Assembly: GCF_009695875.1 (NCBI RefSeq)
Contig: NZ_VUNC01000002.1
Location: 186,001 to 250,000 of the forward strand
Direction of reading: 5' to 3'
Length of the DNA stretch: 64,000 nt
Origin: Olsenella porci
GTDB taxonomy: Bacteria; Actinomycetota; Coriobacteriia; Coriobacteriales; Atopobiaceae
In this document: positions 44,263 through 52,896 of the stretch, one piece after another
How positions within the stretch are numbered: the stretch's first letter is position 1
Layout of the letters: each line of letters begins with the position of its first letter
Notes under the pieces: generated by a model
Databases searched by the model: none
What the model was told of the DNA's origin: nothing
The model's input: only the letters and a program-made list of their open reading frames with translations
Made by a program: the position numbers and the translations under genes

Positions 44263-46299
44263 ATGCCTTCGAACGTCTCCTCGGCCGAGAGGCCAACCTT
44301 CCCCAAGCGGGCGGTCATCACGGGCGGCATGCCCTATGGCAACAAGAACCTCCACTTTGGCCACATCGGCGGCGTCTTCGTGCCCGCCGACTTCTTCGCT
44401 CGCTTCCTCCGCGACAGGATCGGCAGCCAGAACGTGGTCTTTGTCTCGGGCACCGACTGCTACGGCTCCCCCATCATGGAGGGGTACCGCAAGAAGGTCG
44501 AGGGCGAGGGGTACGACGGGACCATCGTGGACTACGTCTCGGCAAACCACGAGGCGCAGCTCCAGGCGCTCGAGGCGTACGGGATCTCGCTCGACCTCTT
44601 TGCCGGCTCGGGCCTGGAGCCCGCAAAGGGCTTTCACGAGCAGCTCACCGCACAGGTGCTGAGGCGCCTGTGGGAGCGCGGGTACCTGCACAAGATGTCG
44701 ACCAAGCAGTTCTATGACGTGGAGGCGGGCCAGTTCCTCAACGGCAGGCAGGTCATCGGCCGCTGCCCCGTCAAGGGGTGCAAGAGCGAGAAGGCCTATG
44801 CCGACGAGTGCGACCTGGGCCACCAGTTTGACCCCGAGGAGCTCATCGACCCCGTCTCGCAGCTCACGGGCACGCGCCCCGAGCTCAGGCCGGTCGACAA
44901 CTGGTACTTTGACCTCCCGGGCTTCAAGGACACCCTGGAGTCGCTGATGGACGAGTGGGACGTGGACCCGCAAGTTCGCCCCATCGTCACCAAGACGGTG
45001 CGGGAGTCCCTGGCTGCGCCCATCATCTACGTGCAGAACAAGTTCCGCGAGGCGTTTGACGCCGTGGAGGAGAGCCTCCCCGCCCACACCCTGCGCGAGG
45101 CAACGGGCAACCAGCAGTCCTTCTCCGTGGAGTTCGAGGACTGGGAGGCACGCGACCGCGCACGCGACCAGCTGGAGGGCGCCGGCGTGCGCTTCCGCAC
45201 GGGCAAGACGCTGCTGCCCTTCCGCATCACGGGCAACATCTCGTGGGGGGTCCCCGCTCCCGAGCTCGAGGGCACGAGCGGGCTCACGGTGTGGTGCTGG
45301 CCTGAGAGCCTGTGGGCACCCATCAGCTTTGTCCAGACCGCGCTCGCGCTGGACGAGCAGGGCAGCGGCACGCGCTTCTCGTCCCACGACTGGCGCGACT
45401 GGTGGTGCTCCGACGACGCCAAGGTGTACCAGTTCATAGGCCAGGACAACATCTACTTCTACTGCGTGGCGCAGCCCGCGCTGTGGGAGGCGCTCGACTG
45501 GGGCCTGTTCCAGGACACCCCCATCGCCAACTACCACATCCTCTTCATGAACAAGAAGGCCTCGAGCTCGGGCAAGATCAAGCCGCCCATGGCCGCCGAG
45601 CTGCTGGAGCACTACACGCCCGAGCAGCTGCGCTGCCACTGGCTGAGCCTTGGCCTTGACCAGAAGGCCGTGTCCTTCTCGCCCAAGCCCTACGACACCA
45701 GCGTGAGCCACCGCGACAAGAAGACCGGCGAGGAGGTGTTGGTGAAGGACGACCCGCGTGTGGTGGACCCCGCGCTCAAGGAGTCCGCGTTCCTCTCCAA
45801 CATCTTCAATCGCCTGGCGCGCAGCTGCTTCTATGGCGCCCAGAACGCCTGCGGAGGTCACCTTCCCACCTGCGACGCCGCCGACGACGTGATGGAGGCG
45901 TGCGAGAGGGCGACCCTGAAGTACGAGCGCTTTGCCCACGACTTCGACGCCCACGGCGCCCTCGCCGTTGCGGAGGCGTTCGCGCGCGACGCCAACAAGC
46001 GCTGGGGCGACGAGTCCAAGGCAGCCAAGGGTGACGACGACGTCTACGAGGCGGCGCTGGCCAACGCGTTCGCGGCGCTGAGGACCACTACGCTCCTCAT
46101 GCACCCCGCCGCCCCCTTTGGCTGCGAGGCCATCTGCGAGCACCTGGCCTTCTCCAAGGACGACTTCTTCAGCTGGGACCACGCGTTCCAGAACCCCACG
46201 CAGCTCTCCCGCGCCCTCGGCGAGGATCCCGCGGAGCACGCGCTGGTGGAGCTGCCGCCGCGCTTTGACTTCTTCCCCAAGCATCCCGAGGGAAGGTAG
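44263..46299 (+). CDS. metG: Methionyl-tRNA synthetase-like protein, divergent KMSKS loop
   Basis: A class I synthetase charging tRNA-Met. The 678-residue product has the opening 'RAVITGGMPYGNKNLHFGHIGG' pattern (HIGH motif HFGHIGG), 'FVSGTDCYGSPI', a cysteine-bearing knuckle 'CPVKGCKSEKAYADECDLGHQ', the Met-pocket region 'FRITGNISWGVPAPE' and 'FIGQDNIYFYCV'. The usual KMSKS reads 'KKASSSGKIK'. The final 200 residues are helical anticodon-binding type; no C-terminal tRNA-binding OB domain is evident. Start at 44263 has AAGGAC 6 bases upstream. It is ended by an intrinsic terminator. Whether a second, canonical metG exists elsewhere cannot be told from this window. Confidence 0.85.
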   Translation: MPSNVSSAERPTFPKRAVITGGMPYGNKNLHFGHIGGVFVPADFFARFLRDRIGSQNVVFVSGTDCYGSPIMEGYRKKVEGEGYDGTIVDYVSANHEAQLQALEAYGISLDLFAGSGLEPAKGFHEQLTAQVLRRLWERGYLHKMSTKQFYDVEAGQFLNGRQVIGRCPVKGCKSEKAYADECDLGHQFDPEELIDPVSQLTGTRPELRPVDNWYFDLPGFKDTLESLMDEWDVDPQVRPIVTKTVRESLAAPIIYVQNKFREAFDAVEESLPAHTLREATGNQQSFSVEFEDWEARDRARDQLEGAGVRFRTGKTLLPFRITGNISWGVPAPELEGTSGLTVWCWPESLWAPISFVQTALALDEQGSGTRFSSHDWRDWWCSDDAKVYQFIGQDNIYFYCVAQPALWEALDWGLFQDTPIANYHILFMNKKASSSGKIKPPMAAELLEHYTPEQLRCHWLSLGLDQKAVSFSPKPYDTSVSHRDKKTGEEVLVKDDPRVVDPALKESAFLSNIFNRLARSCFYGAQNACGGHLPTCDAADDVMEACERATLKYERFAHDFDAHGALAVAEAFARDANKRWGDESKAAKGDDDVYEAALANAFAALRTTTLLMHPAAPFGCEAICEHLAFSKDDFFSWDHAFQNPTQLSRALGEDPAEHALVELPPRFDFFPKHPEGR

Positions 46300-46317
46300 C
46301 GCCAAGGAGCATCTGAC

Positions 46318-46360
46318 GGAGGGGGACGGGCGAGTGAGCCCCGTCCCCCTCCTGCGATTT
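46318..46360 (+). terminator. Intrinsic terminator of metG
   Basis: Perfect 13-bp stem GGAGGGGGACGGG / CCCGTCCCCCTCC with a 9-base loop, followed by TGCGATTTT, 19 bp after the stop. Confidence 0.85.
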
Positions 46361-46410
46361 TCAGGCGAGACGTGCCGCGCCTCTCGCCTGCCATCCCGAA
46401 AGGAGCGGCC

Positions 46411-47901
46411 ATGGCACCCGTGCCCCCAAGCCTCCACTTTCCCAGCCCCTACGAACGGCCCCACGCCGCGCCCGCCGCGGCTCTGCGCGTGCCCGCGTCT
46501 GACGGGGCGCAGATCGCCGCCTTCGTCTACGCCCCCGACGGCGTGCGGGACGAGCCCGGCACGCCCTTTGCGATCGACCGCAGCGTGCCACCCGTGGTCC
46601 TGCTCCACGGCAACGGAGAGGAGCACGGCATCTTTGGCCCCACTATTGACGCCGTGGTCGCGACAGGCCGCTCCGTCGTCGCCATCGACTCGCGCGCCCA
46701 GGGCCGGTCGACCCGCGGGACGGCACCACTGACCTACGAGCTCATGGCGTCGGATGCCCTCGCGGTTCTCGCCCGCCTGGGGGTCACGCTCTTCCACGTG
46801 CTGGGCTTCTCGGACGGTGGCATCGAGGCGCTCATCCTGGCTCGCGACTGCCCGGAGCGCGTGCTGAGCCTCGTGGCCATGGGGGCCAACCTGTGCCCCG
46901 AGGGCGTGGACGACGGCGACTGGGACGTTGCGGGGACGGCACGGTCGCTCCGCACGTGGGCGGACTGGCTCGACTCGCTCGAGGAAGGCGGGCCCGTGGA
47001 CCCGACGCTCCTCGTGCCGGACGCCACCGCCGCGCGCGCGAACGCCGAGCTGCTGCAGCTGATGGTGGACGAGCCGCACATCGACCCCGCGTCCCTCTCG
47101 TTGGTGCGCTGTCCCGCGACCATCGTGGTGGGCGAGTTCGACTGCATCAGGCCATGGCAGACGCGCCAGATCGTCGCGGGGCTGCGCTCGGGCGGCAACG
47201 ACCGCGTGCGCCAGGTGACCGTCCCCGGCTGCGACCACACCATCCCCAAGCACGAGCCGCTCTGGTGCACTAACGTCCTGCTGCAGACCGTGGCGCAGAA
47301 CGACCTGCGCTTCCCCGTCGCGGGCCCCGCGCGACCGTCAATGGGAGTCCGAATGGCGCGCGTCGACGGGAGCTGGGTCCCTGCCCTCGAGGCGCTGTAC
47401 GGCCGCGTGGACGACGCGGAGGAGCGAACGGGGACGTCGGGATGGGTCCGCGGCGTCTGGCCGCCCGAGGGGCTCGCCGCGCGCTACGCCCGGGAGGGCC
47501 TGACCTGGTGCGCCTTTGACGAGGGTGACGTGGAGAGGGACGGGACGCCTCGCCCGGGGGCACGTCCGCTTGGCGCGGTGTCGCTCGACCTCGACGACGC
47601 CCTGGACGGGACGGGGGCGGACTGGCCCGCGCTGCCCTCTGGGGCCTCCCTCACCATGCACCTATTGGCGGTGGACCCTGCCGCCAGGGGCAGGCACGTG
47701 GGCGAGACGCTCGTGTCGGTCGCAGTTGACGAGGCGCGCCTCCGCGGCTGCAAGGTGATCCGCATCAACACGGCACCGGAGAACGTTCCCGCCAACGTTC
47801 TCTACCACCGCTGCGGCTTTAGCCTGCATCGCCCCATCTGGAACCCCTATCCCGGGCTCCCGCTGTGCGGGTGGACCAACCTCTGGGAACTCGAGCTGTA
47901 G
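46411..47901 (+). CDS. Alpha/beta-hydrolase fused to a GNAT acetyltransferase
   Basis: Two enzymes in one 496-residue chain. Residues ~1-300 form an alpha/beta hydrolase: oxyanion 'VVLLHGNGEEHGIF', nucleophile elbow 'GFSDGGIEAL' (Ser near residue 133), acid region 'IVVGEFDCIRP' and catalytic His in 'PGCDHTIPKHEPLW'. Residues ~310-496 form a GNAT N-acetyltransferase with 'LHLLAVDPAARGRHVGETL' (acetyl-CoA loop) and 'NTAPENVPANVLYHRCGF'. AAAGGAG lies 5 bases before the ATG. It has no operon partners, sitting between metG and a convergent gene. Joint action on one substrate (hydrolyse, then acetylate an amine) is a possibility only. Confidence 0.88.
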   Translation: MAPVPPSLHFPSPYERPHAAPAAALRVPASDGAQIAAFVYAPDGVRDEPGTPFAIDRSVPPVVLLHGNGEEHGIFGPTIDAVVATGRSVVAIDSRAQGRSTRGTAPLTYELMASDALAVLARLGVTLFHVLGFSDGGIEALILARDCPERVLSLVAMGANLCPEGVDDGDWDVAGTARSLRTWADWLDSLEEGGPVDPTLLVPDATAARANAELLQLMVDEPHIDPASLSLVRCPATIVVGEFDCIRPWQTRQIVAGLRSGGNDRVRQVTVPGCDHTIPKHEPLWCTNVLLQTVAQNDLRFPVAGPARPSMGVRMARVDGSWVPALEALYGRVDDAEERTGTSGWVRGVWPPEGLAARYAREGLTWCAFDEGDVERDGTPRPGARPLGAVSLDLDDALDGTGADWPALPSGASLTMHLLAVDPAARGRHVGETLVSVAVDEARLRGCKVIRINTAPENVPANVLYHRCGFSLHRPIWNPYPGLPLCGWTNLWELEL

Positions 47902-48044
47902 GGGCGTTGCCCGGGCGAGAGGACCTGTCGAGTGGGCCAGGTGAGTCTCGTAAGGGGGGTGCCAGGGGCTCGTCGTCCTGAACGATGGGGCGCATCGCCG
48001 GCAGCTATGCCCCAGACGCACTGGCTACCAACGAGATCGTTGGC

Positions 48045-48098
48045 GACAAAGGCGCCAGGGGGCGAGGCCACCACTGGCCACGCCCCCTGGCGTTTGTC
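48045..48098. terminator. Bidirectional terminator between convergent genes
   Basis: Long stem GACAAAGGCGCCAGGGGGCG / CGCCCCCTGGCGTTTGTC (2-base bulge) with an inner GGCCA/TGGCC pair; plus-strand exit TTTGTCCTTCTCC. Confidence 0.8.
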
Positions 48099-48118
48099 CT
48101 TCTCCCCTGCCTTGCGCC

Positions 48119-49405
48119 CTATTGCGTCTGGGCGATGTTGACCATCCCGGAGAGCGGGCGGTTCTTGGAACCCGTGGTGGGCTCAACGAGCTGGAAGCAG
48201 GTGTCCCAGTCGTAACGCGGGTCGAGACGCGCCGTCCCGGTCACGGTCATCGACGCGTCGAACGCGTTGGAGCGCGTGGGGCCGTCCACGTTCACGGCAT
48301 AGCCCGGGTTCGTCAGCTTAGCCTGGAGACCGAAGAAGTCGTTGCTGTCGTTCCAATACCCAATCGTGCCAAAGTCATCCGTCTGATACCCATAGGCTTG
48401 CTTTCCGTCTCCCGCCTTCACCTTAACGTGGTCAAAGCTGGCGGAGATGGAATCCCCGTTCCTCTCGACGCTCCCCTCGACGGCAAACGTAAACGGGGAC
48501 TGGAAGGTCGTCTTCTGCGAGAAGACCTCCTCATTGTTAACGTAGCAGTGGAGCGTGTTGGTGTCCTTGTGCCACGAGAGCCTGATGAGGTAGGACTGCC
48601 CAAGCTGGGCGTTCTGGATGAAGGTGTAGCTCTTGCCCTCCAGCCCCGCCTCCGCGGCGTGGTCCATCACGTTCTCGAGCAGGAAGGCCGTGCTGTTGGT
48701 GCCGCCAGGGCCCTTGTGGGCGTAGCGCATGTTGTGCTCGTACTGGATGCCAAAGGAGGCGACGCCCGGGTGCCCGTTACAGGCGATGTCGACCTTGGCG
48801 TGGTAGCCGGTGCCACTGCCCCTGAGCGTCATGCGAGCCTCGATGACCGCGTAGCCGGTGTCGTGGTCAAAGTCGTCAACGGGCGCCAGCGACGGGTCGA
48901 CGCCGTACCAGCCGATGCCCTCGTCGCGCCAGCCGACCTTCACCAGGTAGTTGCGCTCGCCGCCACTCGTGGTGTAGTTGTGCGTCCCCGTCTTTGCGTT
49001 GGGGTTGTACTGGCGGTACAGGGAAACGGTCTGCGCCTCGCTTGAGTACCAGCCGATGCCCTCGTATTTCCAGCCAACCCCAACCAGCATGTCCCTCTCG
49101 CCGGCGTTCATCGTGTAGTGGTGATCACCGGCATTGGGGTTGTACAGCCGGTAGACGGGAATCCCCGACTTGCTGGGGGCGACCCAGCCCACGCCCTCGT
49201 AGCTCCAGCCAAGGTTAACCAGGTGGTCGCGCTCGTTGGTGTTTGCGGTGTAGAAGTGCTCCCCGCTGTTGGGGTTGTACAGCCTCTGCATGCGAACGGC
49301 GCCGGAGTCCTTTGCCATCGCGGGAGTCGCAAGCAGGAGCAGGCTTGCTGCCGACGCGAGGAGCGCCTTTGCGAGCAGCTTGTGCACGGGTCTCTCTCCA
49401 TGCAT
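48119..49405 (-). CDS. Secreted protein with three DUF5648-type repeats and a beta-rich C-terminal domain
   Basis: The 428-residue product has a signal peptide (KLLAKALLASAASLLLLATPAMA) and three tandem ~45-residue units: 'RLYNPNSGEHFYTANTNERD..GWSYEGVGW', 'RLYNPNAGDHHYTMNAGERD..GWKYEGIGW' and 'RQYNPNAKTGTHNYTTSGGERN..GWRDEGIGW' (DUF5648 pattern, seen in secreted proteins of Coriobacteria and Firmicutes, perhaps in wall or glycan binding). The C-terminal ~230 residues ('YAVIEARMTLRGSGTGYH', 'SFGIQYEHNMRYAHKGP', 'SYLIRLSWHKDTNTLHCYVN') look like a concanavalin-type beta sandwich, though I cannot name the family. There is no sortase or membrane anchor. GGGAAG precedes the ATG. Confidence 0.82.
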   Translation of the reverse strand: MHGERPVHKLLAKALLASAASLLLLATPAMAKDSGAVRMQRLYNPNSGEHFYTANTNERDHLVNLGWSYEGVGWVAPSKSGIPVYRLYNPNAGDHHYTMNAGERDMLVGVGWKYEGIGWYSSEAQTVSLYRQYNPNAKTGTHNYTTSGGERNYLVKVGWRDEGIGWYGVDPSLAPVDDFDHDTGYAVIEARMTLRGSGTGYHAKVDIACNGHPGVASFGIQYEHNMRYAHKGPGGTNSTAFLLENVMDHAAEAGLEGKSYTFIQNAQLGQSYLIRLSWHKDTNTLHCYVNNEEVFSQKTTFQSPFTFAVEGSVERNGDSISASFDHVKVKAGDGKQAYGYQTDDFGTIGYWNDSNDFFGLQAKLTNPGYAVNVDGPTRSNAFDASMTVTGTARLDPRYDWDTCFQLVEPTTGSKNRPLSGMVNIAQTQ

Positions 49406-50192
49406 GGTGGGTCACTTCCCTTGGTCTTGGGATGCCTTCAGGTAGGAGGCTAGCCCTTGGTCGTGAGGTTGGGTGCTAACTTTCGGCGATTGGGGCGCCC
49501 CGGGAGCCTTGCAGCGCGATCGCCTGCGTTCTGGGCGGGAGCCCGCAAGCAGCCGCAGAAGAGGGAGGCAGAAGCGCGAGAATCGGATGGGTTCGCGTTG
49601 TCAACACGGGGGTTTCTTCCGTCGAGTTGCCCCCAACGTGCGGGAACTTCGGGCTACCAAGCCGCTCCACCCACGACGGGGGAATCAATAGTCTGAGAAA
49701 GGGACGCTCGTTCACCATCCTGCCCCGTCTGTCCCTCCAAACGCGGAAAGCCGCCGTTGATCATTGATGCTCAAATGGCCCTCTCTCCCCTGGACGCTCC
49801 TCCGCTCGTGCAAAGTTGGGGCGTTGACGTACCTTCAACGGGGGGAACGCGCCGAGGCGCGAGGGCCATGCCGGAAATCACGCGGCAGGCGCGCACATGG
49901 GGACGTTGGCTCCCCTTCTTTGCCTTCGACGCCTTATCTCCACTGAATCCCTTGGGGCTTCGTTTCCTCGAGGGGTGGAATACCGGCTCACGTCGCTGGG
50001 AAAGCTTCCCAGCCCGAGAGAAAAACCGGCCACCCATTCTTTGCCCGTCTGGCCGGGGCGCAAGGGGATAGAAGCCAGGGGTCACGTCTCACTAACAAGC
50101 ACGTTGGTAGCAACGTTCCTCTCGCCTGCCACGGGAGCCCCGGCACACGCCACGGTCGGCTTCCAAACGTCGCCGAAGCCCTTGGCCCCCGC
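49406..50192. other. Gene-free region of about 790 bp
   Basis: No supported gene, tRNA or repeat array. Short reading frames on both strands look random. The promoter for the DUF5648 protein should lie near the left end. It may hold decayed sequence or an unrecognised RNA. Confidence 0.45.
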
Positions 50193-50669
50193 CTACCTGC
50201 CGTCGGCGAAGACCCACACGCGCTGCAGGGCGTAGTTGAGGAAGAACAGCGCAAGGTCGCAGCAGATCTTGGCGATGCCCTCGTGCACGCCGAACTCGGT
50301 GTGAAGGAAGAACACGCCCAGGCTTGAGAGGAACAGTACCAGCGCCGCAGTCGCGATGAACCTGGGCAGGCTCCTCTTGGTGGGGATGCCGCCCTCGCTC
50401 TCCTCCTGCTCGATCTCGCCCTCGGAGGCACCCGCCTGCCGGTCCTGGAACACCAGACGCGAGTTGATGGCATAGTTCAGCGCCACGGAGCAAACGCGGG
50501 CGACGATCGACGAGACGAGGATGCGCGCGTAGTCGCTGTTCGCGAACGGCTTGCGCAGCACGTCGAACAACGTCCAGGCGATGGCCTGGTCGAGCAGGGT
50601 GCTCACCAGCGAAGAACAGGTGAACAGTATGAACCGCCTGCTGATCTTCCCTTTGATGCCCCTCGCCAA
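50193..50669 (-). CDS. GtrA-family membrane protein
   Basis: GtrA-like proteins are small four-helix membrane proteins, often thought to flip lipid-linked sugars for cell-surface glycosylation. The 158-residue product has 'RFILFTCSSLVSTLLDQAIAW', 'VARVCSVALNYAINSRLVF', 'ATAALVLFLSSLGVFFL' and 'IAKICCDLALFFLNYALQRVWVF', matching the family's N..R and final 'Y..QR.WVF' patterns. A charged insert (ASEGEIEQEESEGGIPTKR) separates helices 2 and 3. The start is TTG at 50669 with GAGG 5 bases upstream. No glycosyltransferase lies next to it. Confidence 0.85.
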   Translation of the reverse strand: MARGIKGKISRRFILFTCSSLVSTLLDQAIAWTLFDVLRKPFANSDYARILVSSIVARVCSVALNYAINSRLVFQDRQAGASEGEIEQEESEGGIPTKRSLPRFIATAALVLFLSSLGVFFLHTEFGVHEGIAKICCDLALFFLNYALQRVWVFADGR

Positions 50670-50743
50670 CGCAACCTCTTCCCCAGTTTCTACCTTCCGT
50701 CAAAAATATAGCCTACGGAGGGCGCTGCCATGGGAGAGGCACG

Positions 50744-50790
50744 AAAAACGACGCAGCAAGGGGCGTGACGTCGGGGTCACGACTTGCGTC
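50744..50790 (-). terminator. Intrinsic terminator of the pst-pho operon
   Basis: Minus strand: GACGCA..GTGAC, loop, GTCAC..TGCGTC followed by GTTTTTCG (U5 at 50744-50748), about 14 bp after the histidine kinase stop. Confidence 0.75.
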
Positions 50791-50803
50791 ACCGAAGCAG
50801 CCC

Positions 50804-52213
50804 CTACTGGGCGGGAAACGTCACCTCGAAGGTGGTCCCCTCCCCCACCTGGCTGTTGAGGGAGATGGTCGCATGGTGGAGCAGCGCGGCGTGCTTCACG
50901 ATAGCGAGACCGAGGCCCGTGCCGCCGCCGGCGCGGGAGCGCGACTTGTCCACGCGATAGAAGCGCTCGAACACCTTGGACTGTGCCTCCTCGGGAATCC
51001 CCACGCCAGTATCGGCGACCCGCACGGAGGGCTTTCCGTCGCGCGGGTACACGAAGACCATGACCTTTCCGCCAGGCTTGTTGTAGCGGATGGCGTTCTC
51101 GCAGAGGTTGCCGACCAGCTCGTCGAGGAGCCGAGGGTAGCCCCGGACGAGTGAGGACGCCCCGTCCAGCCGGATCTTGACCCCGGCATCCTTCGCGCGC
51201 GGCTCCATGCGCGCGACGACGGAGCGCGCCACGTCGTAGAGGTCGACCATCTCTGCTGCGCCAAACAGCGCGTCGTCGGCGGAGCGCTCCGACTCGTCCA
51301 GCTTGCTCAGGGTGAGGATGTCGCTCACGAGGTTGGAGAGGCGCTGTGCGTCCGAGTAGATCCTCCCCGCAAAGTCTGGGATGTCCTCCGGTCGCGCGAT
51401 CCCGTCGCGGATAAGCTCCGCCGCACCGCTGATCGAGGCGATGGGCGTCTTGAGCTCGTGCGTCACGTTCGCCGTGAACTCCGTGCGCATGTCAGCGGTG
51501 TCGCGGATTTTCTCCATCTGGTCCCTGAGCTCGCCCTGCTGTTCGCGCAGCCTCTTGGTGAGAGGCTCAAGCTCGCGATAGGGGGCGTCCCCCGCGGCGT
51601 CGGCGCTGGATGGATCGATGGCGACGATGGGCCGCACGATGATGCGGGAGAGGTACGTGGACACGAACCAGCTGGCGACGACCAGAACCGCGATGACCGC
51701 GACGAGGGGGACGAGGTCCCGTGCGAGGATGCTCGTGACGCTCGCGCGGTCCTCCGAGAGCCTGAGCACGCTGCCGTTGTCGAGCAGCTTTGCGCAGTAG
51801 ATGCTCACGTACCCCGAGGTCGTGCTCCTGCGCTCCGACTCAGCCTCGCCCCTGCTGCGCGCCTCCACGACCTCCTCCCTGTCGCCGTGGTTCGGAAGGC
51901 TCGCCGCGGAGTACTGGTTGTCGTACAGCACGGAGCCGTCCTTGGCGATCAGCGTGGCACGCATGCCATTGAAGTCGATGGTCGAGAGGGTGCTCACCTC
52001 GTCGCTGCCATCCGAGAGGCGACTGGCGACGGAATCGCACATGCTCCTGAGCTCGGTATGGGCCTCGGAGAGGAGCGACTGTTGGAAGATGATCGCCGAG
52101 GCAAGCGTCGCAACGACGGCCGCCCCCACCGCGGTGGCGACGAGGGCGACGAAGACGCTCCTGCGGAGCGAGCGCGGCTCCTCCTTCCTGCGGGCTCTGG
52201 ACCTCACGCACAC
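50804..52213 (-). CDS. phoR: Sensor histidine kinase (PhoR-like)
   Basis: The 469-residue membrane kinase has two membrane helices ('VFVALVATAVGAAVVATLASA' region and 'LVPLVAVIAVLVVASWFVS') flanking an ~130-residue outside sensor, then 'FTANVTHELKTPIASIS' (phospho-His), N box 'LVGNLCENAIRYNKPGG', G1 'VADTGVGIP' and G2 'GGTGLGLAIVK'. The GTG start lies 3 bases after the response-regulator stop with AAGGG upstream. Lying at the end of the pst operon, it most likely senses phosphate state through PstSCAB-PhoU and phosphorylates the neighbouring regulator. Phosphate specificity is inference from context. Confidence 0.9.
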   Translation of the reverse strand: MCVRSRARRKEEPRSLRRSVFVALVATAVGAAVVATLASAIIFQQSLLSEAHTELRSMCDSVASRLSDGSDEVSTLSTIDFNGMRATLIAKDGSVLYDNQYSAASLPNHGDREEVVEARSRGEAESERRSTTSGYVSIYCAKLLDNGSVLRLSEDRASVTSILARDLVPLVAVIAVLVVASWFVSTYLSRIIVRPIVAIDPSSADAAGDAPYRELEPLTKRLREQQGELRDQMEKIRDTADMRTEFTANVTHELKTPIASISGAAELIRDGIARPEDIPDFAGRIYSDAQRLSNLVSDILTLSKLDESERSADDALFGAAEMVDLYDVARSVVARMEPRAKDAGVKIRLDGASSLVRGYPRLLDELVGNLCENAIRYNKPGGKVMVFVYPRDGKPSVRVADTGVGIPEEAQSKVFERFYRVDKSRSRAGGGTGLGLAIVKHAALLHHATISLNSQVGEGTTFEVTFPAQ

Positions 52214-52216
52214 CGC

Positions 52217-52894
52217 CTAGCCCTTAAGCCGGTAGCCGACGCCCCTCACCGTCTCGATGAGGTCTGCGTGCTCCCCGAGCTTGGAGCGGATCTGCTGAAC
52301 GTGGACGTCCACGGTGCGCGAGCCGCCATCGAAGTCCCATCCCCACACGCGCTGGAGGAGCACCTCTCGCGAGAAGACGTCTCCGGGAGAGCGCATGAGG
52401 AACTGAAGCAGGTCGAACTCGCGCATGGTCAGCTTGAGCTCGCGCCCGTCCAGGGTGACCTCGCGACGCGACGGCCAAAGCTTGAGCGGCCCCACGCTCA
52501 GGAGGTCCTGCTCGACGTCCTCGGACTGTCGGGCGGTCCTCCTGAGGAGGGCGCGCACGCGGCTCACCATCTCCATCATGCCGAAGGGCTTGGAGAGGTA
52601 GTCGTCAGCCCCCGCATCGAGGGCGCGAACGGTGTCAAGCTCCCCGTCCTTCGCGGTGAGCATCATCACCGGGACCCGGGAAAGGCCGGGCGTGCGGCGG
52701 ATGCGGCGGAGAATGGCGATGCCATCGGTGTCGGGAAGCATGATGTCGAGGAGCACGGCGTCGGGGACCCTATCCGCGCACGCCGCCCTGAACTCAACGT
52801 CGTTCGCAAAGCCAACGGCATCGATTCCCGCCTGCGAGAGCGCATAGACCGTGAGCTCTCGAATGTTCGTGTCGTCCTCGACGTAGTAGACCAA
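52217..52894 (-). CDS. phoB: OmpR/PhoB-family response regulator
   Basis: The 225-residue product has a receiver domain with acidic pocket 'YYVEDDTNIREL', the phospho-acceptor Asp in 'AVLLDIMLPDTDG' and the conserved Lys in 'MLTAKDGE', then a winged-helix DNA-binding domain ('LTMREFDLLQFLMRSPGDVF' region, 'GGSRTVDVHVQQIRSKLG', 'IETVRGVGYRLKG'). The start is TTG at 52894 with AAGGAG 5 bases upstream, two bases after the phoU stop. It pairs with the kinase downstream and is expected to drive pst genes under phosphate limitation (PhoB/PhoP role, inferred). Confidence 0.92.
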   Translation of the reverse strand: MVYYVEDDTNIRELTVYALSQAGIDAVGFANDVEFRAACADRVPDAVLLDIMLPDTDGIAILRRIRRTPGLSRVPVMMLTAKDGELDTVRALDAGADDYLSKPFGMMEMVSRVRALLRRTARQSEDVEQDLLSVGPLKLWPSRREVTLDGRELKLTMREFDLLQFLMRSPGDVFSREVLLQRVWGWDFDGGSRTVDVHVQQIRSKLGEHADLIETVRGVGYRLKG

Positions 52895-52896
52895 GG

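Noticed and set aside
44251-47253. 1000-residue minus-strand reading frame
   Set aside because: Antisense to metG and the hydrolase-GNAT gene, with no recognisable domain.
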